Below are positions 21,052-32,380 of a stretch of DNA of 64,000 nucleotides, piece after piece (the first letter of the stretch is position 1; every line of letters starts with the position of its first letter). Position numbers and translations under genes: made by a program. The DNA lies in contig BCHH01000002.1 of NCBI GenBank assembly GCA_001599595.1, positions 3,390,427 through 3,454,426 on the forward strand, written 5' to 3'. The notes beneath the pieces are model-generated. The model had not been told where the DNA came from. It did not search any database and saw nothing but the letters and a program-made list of their open reading frames with translations. The stretch is from Beverwykella pulmonaria (taxonomy: Eukaryota > Ascomycota > Dothideomycetes > Pleosporales > Melanommataceae).

Positions 21052-21074
21052 CTGCTGCTGCTGCTGCTGCTGCT
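21052..21074. repeat. CTG trinucleotide microsatellite
   Basis: About 7.7 uninterrupted CTG units. It is outside any gene model here; if the PFK-2 transcript began this far upstream it would carry CAG repeats. Confidence 0.9.
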
Positions 21075-21882
21075 CAACCTCTGGTTGAGCGTTGCGGTGG
21101 TGTCGTCGACTGCGATGGCAAATGCGAACACTCTTGCAATGCCTGATCGGATCGGCGGCGTGGGCGCCGCGACGTTTTGGTTTGTGTGTGTGGCAGCAGC
21201 ACGGCGGGGCAGAGGCGCGTTAGCAGCACACCAGCACACGGCAAACCTAGATGCTGTGTGCGATCGCGGGCGGAGGGGCGCGTCTTTCGCGGCTCAGATG
21301 GGAGATCTGAGATTTGTCCGTGGAAACGCTCTTGCTCTTGCTCAGAAGCCAGGCGCGACCTCGGTCTTTTTTGATTGCTTATCGAAGTGGGACGACAGGT
21401 AAAAAGCACCGCTATCGCCATCTCGTAACTACTATCAACAACGCAACAACCCCATCCAACGACCAATAACCGTCTCTCGCTCCCTACCCTCACAATGTAG
21501 AATCTCTTTCTAACCGAAAGGCCTTTTGTCATCATCTATTGGTCTTGACAAAGCTCAAGCAACTACAAACGCACTCGACCTGAATACACGCCATCGGGCA
21601 CTTGAGAAAGTATAACACGCTGCCTTGACCAACACGAGCGGTCCATGAAGAAAGCAGTTTGTGGCGCCGCACAACTGCCTTCTCTCGTACAAGACGCTCT
21701 CATGAACGCCTAGGTAGATCTGCTTCTCGAATTGTAAACTCTATACGCCGCAGAAGGCAGTGCGAAGGCTGAGCCAACGAGTCAGCCTGTCAGCCTATCC
21801 ATCACAACTTATATACACTCACAGCTCGCGTTCCCATCTCATATGCTCACAGCCTTCCTCAGTTCCTCAGCATCCATCCACC

Positions 21883-22584
21883 ATGAGCTTCACAGACCTC
21901 CCCCTTGAGCTACGCAACACCATCTACACACACCTCTTTTACCCCCTCCCCCCCACCCTTCACCTTCCTTCCCACACCAAAACCTCGATTTTATTCTTAG
22001 CACAGCAGCTCCCACCATGTCTGCTCCTGAACCACCAAATCCTCGAAGAAGCCATCCTAGCATATCTACGACGCACACACCTCCGCCTCCTTTATCCCAA
22101 TTTCGACGACTTCGAACCCTTCCTACTCGAGTTTCCCAATGAAAGTGCGTACAAAAGCATTCGCTCGCTCGAATTCACCCATTCACATACACGCATCCCC
22201 TCCGTCGCACTCCGCTGTCCCGGCCTCCAACACCTCACCCTCACCGTCCCAGGAAGCATAGTCGTTGCCCCAGCCGCAGAGACCCAGCCGAGAACTCTTG
22301 GGAAAGTAGAGGCCTTTTCACCAATCTTCCAACTTGCATCTTTTAAAACACTCCACCTGCACTGCAACGACGGCTTCGCGTATGCGCGCAAGGGTATTAA
22401 TCTGCGGGCCCTCTTTTCCGAATTTGCAACGTCTTTTATCGAAGAGGGTAAGAAAAGAGGTCGAAATATAGAGCTGAAGATTAAAATCTCTCCTTCCACA
22501 ACGTACAATGAGAAAAATCCGGAGTTGATGTGGTACACGAATGGGCATGTGACGTCGTATTATTATCAGGATTTCTTTGGATGA
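21883..22584 (+). CDS. F-box-like/2EXR-type fungal protein
   Basis: Single exon, 233 residues. The ATG at 21883 (CACCATGAG context) is chosen over upstream in-frame codons because it begins directly with the F-box-like helix SFTDLPLELRNTIYTHLFYPLPP. Many ascomycete proteins of about 200-400 residues begin this way and are annotated F-box or 2EXR. The rest has short leucine-rich strands (LRCPGLQHLTLTVPG, FKTLHLHCNDGF) and ends NGHVTSYYYQDFFG. No other domain is seen. If a true F-box it would link to Skp1 in an SCF ubiquitin ligase, but this is unproven. Such genes form large, fast-evolving families in fungi. Confidence 0.7.
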   Translation: MSFTDLPLELRNTIYTHLFYPLPPTLHLPSHTKTSILFLAQQLPPCLLLNHQILEEAILAYLRRTHLRLLYPNFDDFEPFLLEFPNESAYKSIRSLEFTHSHTRIPSVALRCPGLQHLTLTVPGSIVVAPAAETQPRTLGKVEAFSPIFQLASFKTLHLHCNDGFAYARKGINLRALFSEFATSFIEEGKKRGRNIELKIKISPSTTYNEKNPELMWYTNGHVTSYYYQDFFG

Positions 22585-22989
22585 GATGAATTTTGCATGC
22601 ATCTATTATGTCTTGAATTGGAGTGGTTGAAGACTCGCCAAGATTCCTGCGCACAGGACGTGTTTATTTTCTTCTAAGGTAACCATTTGTACAATGGATT
22701 GTACAACAACGTATGGATGTATTAGACACTTAATCCCAACGCTACACTACCAAAATGTCCACCAACCAAACAACTCTTCTTCTAAAAAGCCATATCACAA
22801 TCATAAACTATGGGTATATAGCAATGCTGTGAAATCTCGTACCGTACATATATGGGGCCATCCAATCAAAGTTTCCCATCCTGGCACGTAAAAATCGACG
22901 CTTTCAAAACAATCAATGCCCAAGCCAGACGGCAACGATGCTGTTTCCACGCAAAAACTTTTCAACAAACTAACAAGACGCCAACTCGA
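22585..22989. other. convergent intergenic region, F-box-like and Rxt3
   Basis: About 400 AT-richer bases between two converging stop codons. Nothing recognised beyond expected 3' UTRs. Confidence 0.45.
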
Positions 22990-25900
22990 TCAAGCATGCA
23001 ACTTCGCCATCCCGTTGATCTGTCGCAGCGCATTGTCCCCTCCATGCTGCAGGCTCAAGAGCGCTGCACTGGCGTCCAGACGGCGCTTCAAAGCAGCCGC
23101 TGTTCTTTCTTGCCCACGACTACCATACCCCTCTTCTACCCATCGCAGCTTGTGAATCATGAAGCTGAATCCATCATGTCGAGTACTCTTCCGGCTCGAA
23201 ATTCCATATTCAACCGTTCCTTTGTACTCATGGATCCGCGGCAGTATCAGTATGTCGATTTGCAAGTCCATGTCCGCTGGTGGTGTTACTGGAGCGGCCG
23301 GCACTTTCACCAGTGTATCCTCTGCGTCGCTTGGGTCATTTGGCGCTGTTATTTGGGGATCTAGCATGTTCACATCCACAGTATCATCCCATTCGCCTCG
23401 GATCCATCCAGAATGAATTGCCGCTGCAATCGGATCCGAATCGTCACGGTAGATACGAGCGCCCCAGAGATGTCTTTGCAATACTATCTGCTGCCGTTGC
23501 CGCGGTTTCAGGTGAAATCTGGGTACTCGAATGGTAAATGTGCAATTGATCGGGTTTCTTTCAAATCGCGGTAGCGGCTTGGGTTTCGATGCATACCCGA
23601 ACTGGTCGTCGAGAGACGAGTTTGGCTTCGGTAGCTCGGTGATAGCCTCGTATAGCTGAGAGCCCAGGTGCTTGCGAGGGTACTTTTCTGCTTCATCTAA
23701 GACAGCTTGGATATCGTGAATCTTGGGAGAGATTTTAGGAGAGGGCATAGGGGCTGATTGGCTCCCCCGAGGAGCATGATGATGATGATGTGGGCCAGCA
23801 TGGTAGTGGTGGTGATGGTGTGAAGCCTGAGATGGCCCTGCATTCTGAGGAGGGTTGGGATACCTCGCATTGAACGGAGTCAAACTCGCCGACGGAGCAT
23901 AGGCCATTTCTTCGTCGGGCTTGTGGTGGTGATGATGGTGACTATGTGGTCAGTACATATGGAGACATGGGAAGCGTATTGGACGTACTGGTGAGCATGT
24001 GCATGGTGGTGGTGATGATGGCTAGGCTTGTTACGCTTAGCCCCACGTCCGACCGCCGGTGTTCCTCGGCCATCAGCACTTTCGGTATCAAACACGCCTT
24101 CTTCGTCCTTCACTCTCTTCGACTTCCTGCCGTTCTGGGAGTTGACTCGCTGAAGTCGAAGGAAGTCATTCGGATCTGCGCCCGGAGGAAGGCCCTCCTG
24201 CCCGCCTTGCGGCATCGGGCTTCCCCTGGATGGTGTTGAGGTTCCCAGTCCACTTCCTAAGCCTGAAAACATTCGACCGAATTCGCTTTTAATACTGGGG
24301 TCTTTGCCAATCGACAGGGGCTGCCCCTGAGCGCCTTGAACAGCCTGTGGAAGCGGGGAAGCGCGTCCCCGTCTATTCGCCTCAGAACCCAGCCCCAACA
24401 AAGACTTGGAATGTTGCATTTCCTCGCCCATCCTGCGCGGTTGATCGTACAAGGAGCGGTTCGGGTATGCTCCTCCCCCAGAGGACAGAGACCGAGAAAG
24501 CTGTTCCGCTTTTTGTCTTCCGGCTGACTGTGGGTCAGAAGTTGGGGGAGCATGGTATTGTTCGACGACACGGTGACTTAAGTGGTCCAGACTCCGGCCG
24601 CGGACCATGTCTTCTGCGCTGTGATTCACGTACGGTGCGGGACCTTGCGATGCGGGCGAATATCCACCATACCCTCTATACAAAGTGGAAGGCTCCTCGC
24701 GCCGGGCCTCGGTGGTGTCTCGGGGGCCGTCTTCGGGTCCAGTCTGGCGCCAAAGAGCGCGCGGAGGTGGGTTCGATCCAGCCACCACTCTTTGATCGCG
24801 AGGCGGGCTAAAAAGAGAATGAGAAACCGGATGGACTGTGACGGGTCGTTCTCTGTCTGTCAAGGACTGACCAGGCCCCCCCAAAATGTCCGCAGCATTT
24901 GGCCGTGTGTGATGTGACTCTCCTAGTGTGCGCCGCCTCTCCTCGGGTTGTCCATATACGGCGCGTCGCCCTCCCAAAGCATCATAGACCGTCTTCGCCT
25001 CCTGGTCGGGTGGGCCGTGAGGGCCATGGGGGCCGGTGGGCTGGCTGTTCGGCCTCGGGGGGACGTTCGAAGTGGACTGCCGAGGGTCTCTCGAATGGGT
25101 ATCGTTTGGGGAGGGTGCGTACGCTCGGGCGCCCTGGAAGACCATGGGCTTGTAGGGTTGAGAGGACTGCGGTAGCGACTGGCGGCCCTGCTCAGGAGAT
25201 CCCTGGTTGCCGCTGTACGACCGCGTCGGCGACCCTGCTGCAAAGCCGTGTCCCTCGGGTGCTCTTGACGTTCCCCCAGCATACATGTGCCGATCAGGCG
25301 ACGGCTGGCGTCGAAAGGGTGGGAACTCGGGTCTTGAACCGGATGAAAGACCGCGTCTTGGTGATGGAGGTTGCATGCTGTGGTTGTTTGGTGGTGGCGC
25401 GTTTATGGGCGCATTGCTAGGCGACGAGTGTGACTGCGATAGTTGATTGGATGCACCTGCGTCACCGCCACCGATAAGAGACGAGATGGACATGCTGCTC
25501 CCTGGGCGATGCTGCGGGCCGAGGCCAGGGAGCTCGCGGCCTCCACCGAAGGTGGACGAAAAGGGAGCGCGTTGCGCTTGGGAGGCATGGCTATGCTGCT
25601 GCTGCGGCGACGAGGGCGGCGGCATGTGCGGCCGTGCAAAGGGGGGTGGAGGTGGAGGCGGAGGCGGTTCGTGCGAGGGAGCTACAAAGCATTCAGCAAA
25701 AGCAAGCTTTCAGGATGAAGCATGGCTTCTTCATGCGGGGGTTTTACCTCCGTAGGGGTTGGGGGGACTCGCGCCGCCGAGGGACCGCCTGCGCGAGCTA
25801 TCGTAGCCATACGACGACGGGCCGGGAGGGTTGTGCGAGGTGCTCATCGAGGGCGGCGGCGGTGGAACGGATTGTGAATGAGGGTGAGATGATGCATGGT

Positions 25901-26779
25901 GAGCTAGACATGATCAGCGTCCGTGACTAGCGCGACAGGGGAGGTTTCGCTTAGCGTGCCACCTGAGCGGGTGTGCCAGCTGGAGAGAAATGCGATGATG
26001 TGCGAGGCGCTGGTCTCGAGCTACAAAATGCAGTGGCCCGGAGCGGGTGCGCTTTCGTGGGCAGCCGACAGAGCGACGAGGACCTCGGGTTGCTGCACGG
26101 AGGAAACGGCAAGCGGTGAACGGCGGGTTCGCTGTTTTCCCACGTTGACGCAGGCCTAGGTGAACTGTGGAGAACTAGCTAGCTCAAGCCACCGCTCGTC
26201 TCCCCAGAGCCTTCAGCGTCAACTGCCCGCGTGCCTTCAACAACGCTGGCGAAGGCACAGCGACACACGTCTGCGAAGCCGCTTCCCCACGTCCATCGCC
26301 CTTCCCGTCTTCGCGGCTGTCTTGTGGGGCCACACGAAATGCCACCCGCACCGAGACATGCGGTGGTATCCAACACATGGTGGAACTCGGTCGTTGCACC
26401 ACAACACAGGATTCGAGAATAGGAGAGCTGCGACGTGGATCGTACCTGTGTTTCCCCAGCCCCCGTGTCTGTCTCTCTCGCCCTGTCCCGACGACGCTCC
26501 TTCTCCTCCATGGAGGCCGTAGCTGCCTCGCCGCACATGCTGCTGTGCAGCCGAGGGCAGGAACGGGTCGCGGCGTGCCGTGGGATATGGGTCGGCCGAG
26601 AACGGGACGTGGACGGGCAGCTGCGGTTGCGACGTCGGCGGAGCGTAGCCCGGGAACGGCTGCTGTGACTGCGGGTGTGGTTGCGACGGCTGGGGTGCCG
26701 ACGGCTGGTGGTTCGGGTTGTGGATAAGGGATCGTTCGGGCGGTCGCGTGAAGGGGTGCTGCGGCTGTCGAGGGTCCAT
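22990..26779 (-). CDS. RXT3: Rxt3 subunit of the Rpd3L histone deacetylase complex
   Basis: Nuclear subunit of the large Rpd3 deacetylase complex, which represses transcription. Four exons, 26779-26446, 25903-25748, 25681-23989 and 23941-22990, give about 1044 residues. The start MDPRQPQHPFTRPP is typical of filamentous-fungal Rxt3. Some 700 residues of Pro/Ser/Gln/Gly-rich, disordered sequence follow. The conserved C-terminal domain has NPINCTFTIRVPRFHL, HLWGARIYRDDSDPIAAAIHSGWIRGEWDD and LQIDILILPRIHEYKGTVEYGISSRKSTRHDGFSF. The third intron (47 bp) cuts a His-rich tract (HHHHHHAHAH / HHHHHHHKPDEE), and a second poly-His block follows. The first intron is 542 bp; the N-terminal exon is linked by frame and family memory, so that junction is the least certain. 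Confidence 0.87.
25904..26445 (-). other. long first intron of RXT3
   Basis: GTACGA donor at 26445 and TCTAG acceptor at 25904 join exons in frame (GNT-A-HHASS). At 542 bp it is about ten times the usual intron here. It could hide a small exon or regulatory element, but I see none. Confidence 0.5.
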
Positions 26780-28170
26780 AGTCGCCGTGCTCGATTTTTC
26801 GCGTTCCTGGAGGCGAGGTGAGGACGTAGACGACTCGGGCGAGGATCTAGCACTCGACGGGACGAGCCGTCATGGCTCCGAAGCCAGTGCGTGGAGCTAG
26901 TCTCAGCAGGCGTGGTGAGAGAGGAGAGGAGGCACGAAGACAGGGCGCGAACACGGGCTGGACGAGAGGAGAGAGGAGAGAGAGGAGAGGCGACCGTCGA
27001 TGCGCACACACTGCAAGCGCACAGAAGCTCATCGGCCAGCCGCTAATCGCTCTCCAGGGTTCAGGGTTCCCTGCAAGCCACCCACATTATTTCAGGCTAG
27101 CTGCAGTTCCCAAACGCAAATTGCGCACTGACGTCTTTGCGGATCCGCCGTGAGGCTCGCGGTGGCCTTGGATATGGGAGAACACTACGGCCTTTCTTCT
27201 GGTCCACCCGGAAAAATCGGGAGAGCTAAGGAGCCGCCACTGGCTTGAAGTCAGGCCCATTGGTAGGCAGAAGGACTACGTTTTGTTATGTACATGGGCG
27301 TTACTTCGTTGCGCACACCCTAGCTAGCCTTGGGAGCCACATCTGGCAGGAGTGCAAAAGGAACCATATTGTGAGCGGTGAACACGAATGTGGCCGAAAA
27401 ACGGCAAGGACCTCACCAAAACTGTTGTCTGAACGCATACTTTATCATTTTCCCCGCACAGCCCACATACTTGATCGTTATAGAAGCTCTTGTTGAGTGT
27501 TGCCATTGCCCTGCCAAGAGCACTTTTTAGGGTTCATATGGCGGGCACAAAGGCGCAGGGGAAGGCCGCAGCCGTAGCTACCTGGAAGGCCTCACTGGCT
27601 GCAGATGCTCCCAACCCTGTGTAAAATTGAGTCCTCGGGGTTCAAGGGGCTAGATCTCACCTAGGATATCCCCGTTGCTGCTCCCGCCGTTGCCAGTAGC
27701 GCTCGTGTTGTTACGTTGCTGTTATTGTACATTCTTTTATGGTAGATTGTTGTAGATATAACGAAGAGTAGATACTGCTAAGTGCAAAGGGTAGCTATAT
27801 TCAATCTCCTCATCACATGGAACGTGGTGTTCCATCATCGAAAATTCGCTAAATCATCGTCAAATTGTAAGGCATGTTGGAGATTCTTTGCGCTGGAGGT
27901 GTGTTATATCAGGCTGTATTTATGCTGTAAAGTTGTTGTTGCTATTCTCTCAAGGCACTTGTTGGCCACCTTTGCAAAGTAATTGGGGTGTAGGTGATAA
28001 GTTATGTATTCCCATGTCCTGTTGCCACATCCACTATATATGTATGAGGTAAACAATGGTAGATCAGTCAGGATGAACAGGTTTGATTCATAGATAGCGA
28101 GAGACAATAGAGAGACGAATTCTTGAGGATACTCAAGTGATTCGGGGAGACTAATAGATATTAGGTGCGT
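26780..28170. other. intergenic region upstream of RXT3, becoming AT-rich
   Basis: The left part (to about 27150) is GC-rich with purine tracts (GAGAGGAGAG) and should be the RXT3 promoter. From about 27700 the DNA becomes AT-rich with many stops. No gene is convincing. A short open frame at about 27539-27620 (MAGTKAQGKAAAVATWK...) looks protein-like but has no partner exon. Confidence 0.45.
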
Positions 28171-28190
28171 CACGTCACGTCACGTCACGT
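28171..28190. repeat. tandem CACGT repeats
   Basis: Four exact CACGT units, extending in context from GCGTCACGT to CACGTGAC (28167-28193). The array makes overlapping TGACG (bZIP/CREB-like) words and one CACGTG E-box. It lies in AT-rich DNA about 100 bp before the candidate LTR, so it may belong to an old transposon and not to a gene promoter. Confidence 0.85.
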
Positions 28191-28294
28191 GACCCATTCT
28201 CTGCGGCTACATGATTTGATCCTTGGGGGTTACCTATAGTACAAGATTTATTAATTGTTTATAAAACGCAATTTCTTCTGGTTTGTTAAAGGGA

Positions 28295-28595
28295 TGTTAC
28301 AGTCCAAGCGCCGTCACCCAGTCATATACTTTCGAGAAATATAACACCAAACAACGGGCCCACTTTTCATGCGGTAATTATGATAATAAGGAACCACGTG
28401 GCAAGCTCATGTCAAGGGATTACGTCGAGCCCAGGGAGCCCGGTGAGCCACGGATAGAAACCCAGTATATAGAGAGACTCACGACCATCCTTAAGGTGGT
28501 CGTGTTCAATTGGTTAGTTAGCAATCACATTAGTTTAATATTCAAGCGATACTCTTTTCAGAAAGCCTACCCTTTACTGTCTTAGTATCATACGG
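28295..28595 (+). mobile_element. candidate solo LTR remnant (copia-like)
   Basis: A stretch starting TGTTACAG (28295), a common Ty1/copia LTR beginning, has a TATATA box at about 28466. Just downstream is a near-perfect inverted repeat, CACGACCA...TGGTCGTG around CCTTAAGG (28480-28504). About 80 bases later comes TAGTATCATACGGG (28583 on), which resembles a decayed initiator-Met primer-binding site (TGGTATCAGAGC). This order fits U3, promoter, R and PBS. There is no gag or pol reading frame after it and I found no second LTR copy or target duplication, so it would be a solo or truncated relic. Confidence 0.35.
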
Positions 28596-29088
28596 GTGAT
28601 CCTAGTACTAATGATCTAGCAGTGCGTAAAGCAAGAAGAAAATTTTAATTATTCTAGAGAATTTATGTATTTATCTTTGCATATGGTCTTGCCAGACGAA
28701 ATATCACATCCATGCTTCCAAAGACTTTGCAATGCGCGGTGGATATTTGTTGGTTATATGCACCTCTTTGATCTTGAGGCCAAACTTTATGGTACGCTTT
28801 CCAAAGCAAAATAATCATCTTTGCCCAAGACCATAGTACTAACGGTCGTCTACTGAACTGCGGTTCACTTGCCACCTGTCAATACTGCCAAATCTGTCCA
28901 GTTAAATAGAGCAAGCGAAACGGGAAGCTCGATCTTATTGATATATGGGAACTTATACCGAATGGTGTGGCGACCGCCTGTAATACATATTCCTTAGCTA
29001 TTCTGCTTATTCAACTCATCTCGAATCCACTTGTAACAACACAGCGATAGGGTGAACTAAGCTTCCGCCATTTCTACCATTGAAAATA
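28596..29088. other. AT-rich region before GliT-like gene
   Basis: About 500 AT-rich bases. No gene recognised; short open frames are full of rare patterns. Contains the 3' UTR of the minus-strand flavoprotein at its right end. Confidence 0.4.
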
Positions 29089-30081
29089 TCAGACTAAGGA
29101 GAAGTGGCCGTACTTCTCCGCCTGCAACTGTGTTGCCGCCGCCACAGCAGCGAAATTTCCACTAGCAATAGCCTGCGGAACGACCTTGAACGGCGAGATG
29201 CAATCCCCTGCCGCGAACACGCCACGGCTGCTCGTCTGATACCCCGGGGCCTCGGCCTGGATGTCACCCGTAGGAGACAACTTAAGCTCCAATTGCTTCA
29301 CAAATGGCCCTTGGGGGAACGCCAAAGGGTTGTGCGCTAGAAATGATACCTTCTTGACGTCGCCATCTGTAAACTCGACATCCACACCCCCATCCCTGTC
29401 CACCAACTGTGCAATCTCTCGAGATTCGATTTTGAACGGGGAGTTGGGTGCCATGGTCACGAGTTGCGCCTCGACTTCCTTCGACCCGTGGGTGAAGATT
29501 GTGCCCTCTTTCGACAGCTGAGCGGCATTGTCTGCCATGTGCACTGCGAGGGCAGGCATCATGGCGAGAGCTTGAACGGCAAGGACGCCTGAGGTTTCGG
29601 CACTTCTGTCCTCATAGCCATGGCAGAAAAGACAGTGGTATCTTGATCAACATTAGTGCAAATCTGGTGGGAGTAGGGAGTAGCTTAACATTTTCTTTTT
29701 CCACAACGCCCCATATCCCTCAATATCCGGCAGCATGTCACTAGATCCAATTGCTAGAATCACTTTCTTGACCTCCCAGACCTTTCCAGCGTTATCAGTG
29801 ATGACGAAGCGAGAATCACTCTTCTTCTCGATGGTGGATACCGCAACATCCGCGAATTTGATGGTGGAGTAATTCGTCTCTATCTGGCGGCGGGCCACTT
29901 CCCGAAACTCTTTTGGATCTTTATGATCCCAGGTTGGCACCGTGTGCATGTGAGATATAGTAGCATTGCGATAGTTTCCACTGTCAAAAACGACGGTGGT
30001 GTGCAGTTGCCGCGCGAGTGTTGCTGCAGCGGTGAGTCCGGCAGGGCCGCCGCCGATGATAGCAACGTCAAGTTCAGCCAT
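29089..30081 (-). CDS. GliT-like FAD-dependent thioredoxin-reductase-fold protein
   Basis: Two exons, 30081-29690 and 29641-29089, with a 48-bp intron, give 314 residues. FAD-binding motif VAIIGGGPAGLTAAATLARQ opens the protein. The redox pair is in YHCLFCHGYEDR (CxxC), rebuilt right after the splice. VKKVILAIGSSD and GVFAAGDCISPFKVVPQAIASGNFAA complete the two-domain fold. The CLFCHGYE form is that of fungal GliT-type enzymes and other thioredoxin-reductase-like oxidases, not of housekeeping TrxB (CATCDG). GliT forms the disulfide of gliotoxin; this gene has no such biosynthetic neighbours, so a general thiol oxidase or detoxifying role is equally possible. An MFS transporter lies 588 bp upstream on the same strand. 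Confidence 0.85.
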
Positions 30082-30669
30082 TGAAGGAACCGTATGATTT
30101 ACAAGACGAATGGATTATGGGATAAGGGCTTAAGAGTCTTAAATGTTCTTTAGTTTTGTCGGCGAGGTTGTCCTCTAAGCTACCTCGCCGCAGTTTTCGA
30201 CTCCGCGTCTCCCACTGGTTACCTGCAGGACAGCGGCACAATACATATAACCAAGGAATTACTGACCTGCACCAGAGTGGCGAGTATCTTAGGAGCCAAC
30301 TTCATTAGTCCCGTGCATGCGTTGGGCTTACAGTTGTCCCTACCGCATTCTATATTGGCAATAATATGCTATGCAACACCATTTCCTAGGATGCTTCATT
30401 GAAATTAACCTTTCCCTACCTTTTCATCCTCGATGAGGCAAAACTTCGTCTCGTTATCCTGCGACGAAATCCATTATATTATCCTCAGCGATTACACCCA
30501 TAAATCCTTACTAGTCCAAATCCCGCAAGCCAACATATGGACTACTGTTTGCATTGAGATCATTGATAACAGGAAAATAAATCAAGTAGCGGCAGCTACA
30601 AGGAAATATAAAGAACCACCACCGCCATATTGATGCTTTCCGTCATGAGTTCTATTCTTGTCTCCCTGT
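30082..30669. other. intergenic region between MFS and GliT-like genes
   Basis: Holds the MFS 3' UTR and the flavoprotein promoter. AT-rich, no coding pattern or clear element. Confidence 0.45.
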
Positions 30670-32380
30670 TTATTTTTCTCCTTGGCCAGTGATCTCGAGT
30701 CGGGTGGTGTCAGCATCCAATTTAGACTCGTATCCTTGGGACTCATCTACCGTAGTTTCATTATTTCCAGGAATGGCGTTTGCCTGTTTCGTATTTTTCA
30801 TCGAGTGCCAGCTAGTGCCCACGGTTCCGAAGATGGTGATGCAAGCCACGGCAATACAGATGTAGAATGTGTGTACAAGTGAGTCACTGAAGGCCTCCAA
30901 AACCTTCGGTAGATCTTTCATTGGTACAGACTGGAAGAGATCACTTGCACCAGCCTGAAGAAAGTCGGCTGCGCTACTTCCCATGTGAATTTCTGCCAGG
31001 TTCTTGCTTAAACGGTTTTGGAAAACGGTCTGAGCGACTGCCACGAAGATTGCAGCACTGAGATTTTGCAGAAGAGTGATGAATGTGACACCGATAGGAA
31101 CGTCTGACTCCGGTAAAATGGTCTGGACCACATAGGTTGGCTGGCCGAATCCAAATCCAGCCCCAAAACCATAAAGGAGTTCGTATCCAACAACTCGCGA
31201 AATAGACGTGCTAGGTTGAAGTGTTGTGAGGACTGATGCGCCGGCAACCAAGAGAACTGTTCCCAGAATCATTCCTGGATTGTAGTATCCAGTCGCGCTG
31301 GTAACGCCTCCTGATATAACAGAGCCGAGAACATAGGCGCCGATTGTTGGTGTCAGCAAGACACCGGATTGGAGTGCAGTCTTGTTGCGGATGATTTGGA
31401 ACCAAAAGGGAAGATATAGCATAGCGACATAGATGCCTCCAGTTATACCCACCGCGTAGCTAGCTGCAAGCCAGATATTGTAGTCCTTGGTAATGGTCGA
31501 TGGGAGAGTGCGCGTTTTGGATACCCGATTTGTGGTCTGCAATGCAGCAAAAGCGGCGAGGAGTATCGCTGCTAGAACAAGCAAAGCAATCACACGCCCG
31601 TCTCTCCATGAATACATACCGCCTCCCCACTGAAGTCCAAGAAGAAGACAGACCAAGCCAACGACCATCAGCGTGGTTCCAAGTAGGTCAAATTGTTGAA
31701 GCTTTTCCTTGCGACTTAATGAACGAGTAGTTGGTTCGGGTGATATTTGAACCAGAAGAAGGCAGATAAGTATTGTCAAAGCCCCTAGTGGAAGATTGAT
31801 TCCGAAGCACCACCTCCATGTAGATCTATCTGTCAAAGCTCCACCAATGAACGGTCCGGCTATCGCAGCGACTCCAAATACGGCAGACATGATACCTAGG
31901 TACGCTGGCCTACGAGATAGCGGTATTAGTTTGGCGGTAACGAGGAGTCCTCCAGAAAATATTCCAGAAGCACCGAGACCTGCGATTGCGCGTCCAACGA
32001 TCAAAGCGGCTGAGTTTGGAGCAGTCGTGCATATCAATGAACCAACCTCGAATATTCCAATGGCACAGAGGTAGACAATTTTGATGGAAAACAGACTGTA
32101 GAGCTTTCCATAGAAGAGTTGGAAGCTACTAAGTGTGAGAAGGTATATATCTGTCCACCAAGCAATATCGTCCAAAGAATTGAACTCATCACTGATGGTA
32201 GGTGCCGCGGTGGCAAGAATGGTTTGATCCTGACATAAAATGAGTATGAATCTGCGCAAGGAATTCCAAAGAACCTACCATTCCAACAAGCAGTACTGCA
32301 AGACATAGTCCAATCATAACGAGTGTCAGCTTCATTGGACCAAGCTTTGGGCCTTCTGGGGCAGCATTTGTAGAAGACAT
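30670..32380 (-). CDS. MFS transporter, DHA2 (14-TM drug:H+ antiporter) type
   Basis: Plasma-membrane transporter of the major facilitator superfamily. Two exons, 32380-32279 and 32229-30670 (49-bp intron), give 553 residues. The ATG at 32380 is taken over an upstream GTG. The first span plus motif D (LVGMDQTILATAAPTISDEF) is formed across the intron. Other signatures are LSSFQLFYGKLYSLFSIK (motif A position), GRAIAGLGASGIFSGGLL, GVAAIAGPFIGGALTD with STWRWCFGINLPLG (motif C region), and 14 hydrophobic stretches in total. The C-terminal tail is hydrophilic. Members export drugs, toxins or secondary metabolites. The flavoprotein downstream suggests they may share a substrate, but co-regulation is not shown by sequence. 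Confidence 0.93.

Larger units (their letters stand above)
20113..21882. other. divergent intergenic region with repeats
   Basis: About 1.8 kb between divergent starts (PFK-2 on minus, F-box-like on plus). Contains a CTCGAG-bounded imperfect repeat and a CTG run, both listed separately. Open frames are GC-driven and repetitive. A long promoter or 5' UTR for the PFK-2 gene is plausible. Confidence 0.45.

Noticed and set aside
24770..24782. GGTTCGATCC-like tRNA B box
   Set aside because: It lies inside an RXT3 coding exon and no cloverleaf can be folded around it.
29089..32380. Part of an epipolythiodioxopiperazine (gliotoxin-type) cluster
   Set aside because: Only the GliT-like gene and an MFS gene are present. 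Neighbours are a possible LTR and CLN3, with no NRPS, GliG, GliI or methyltransferase.
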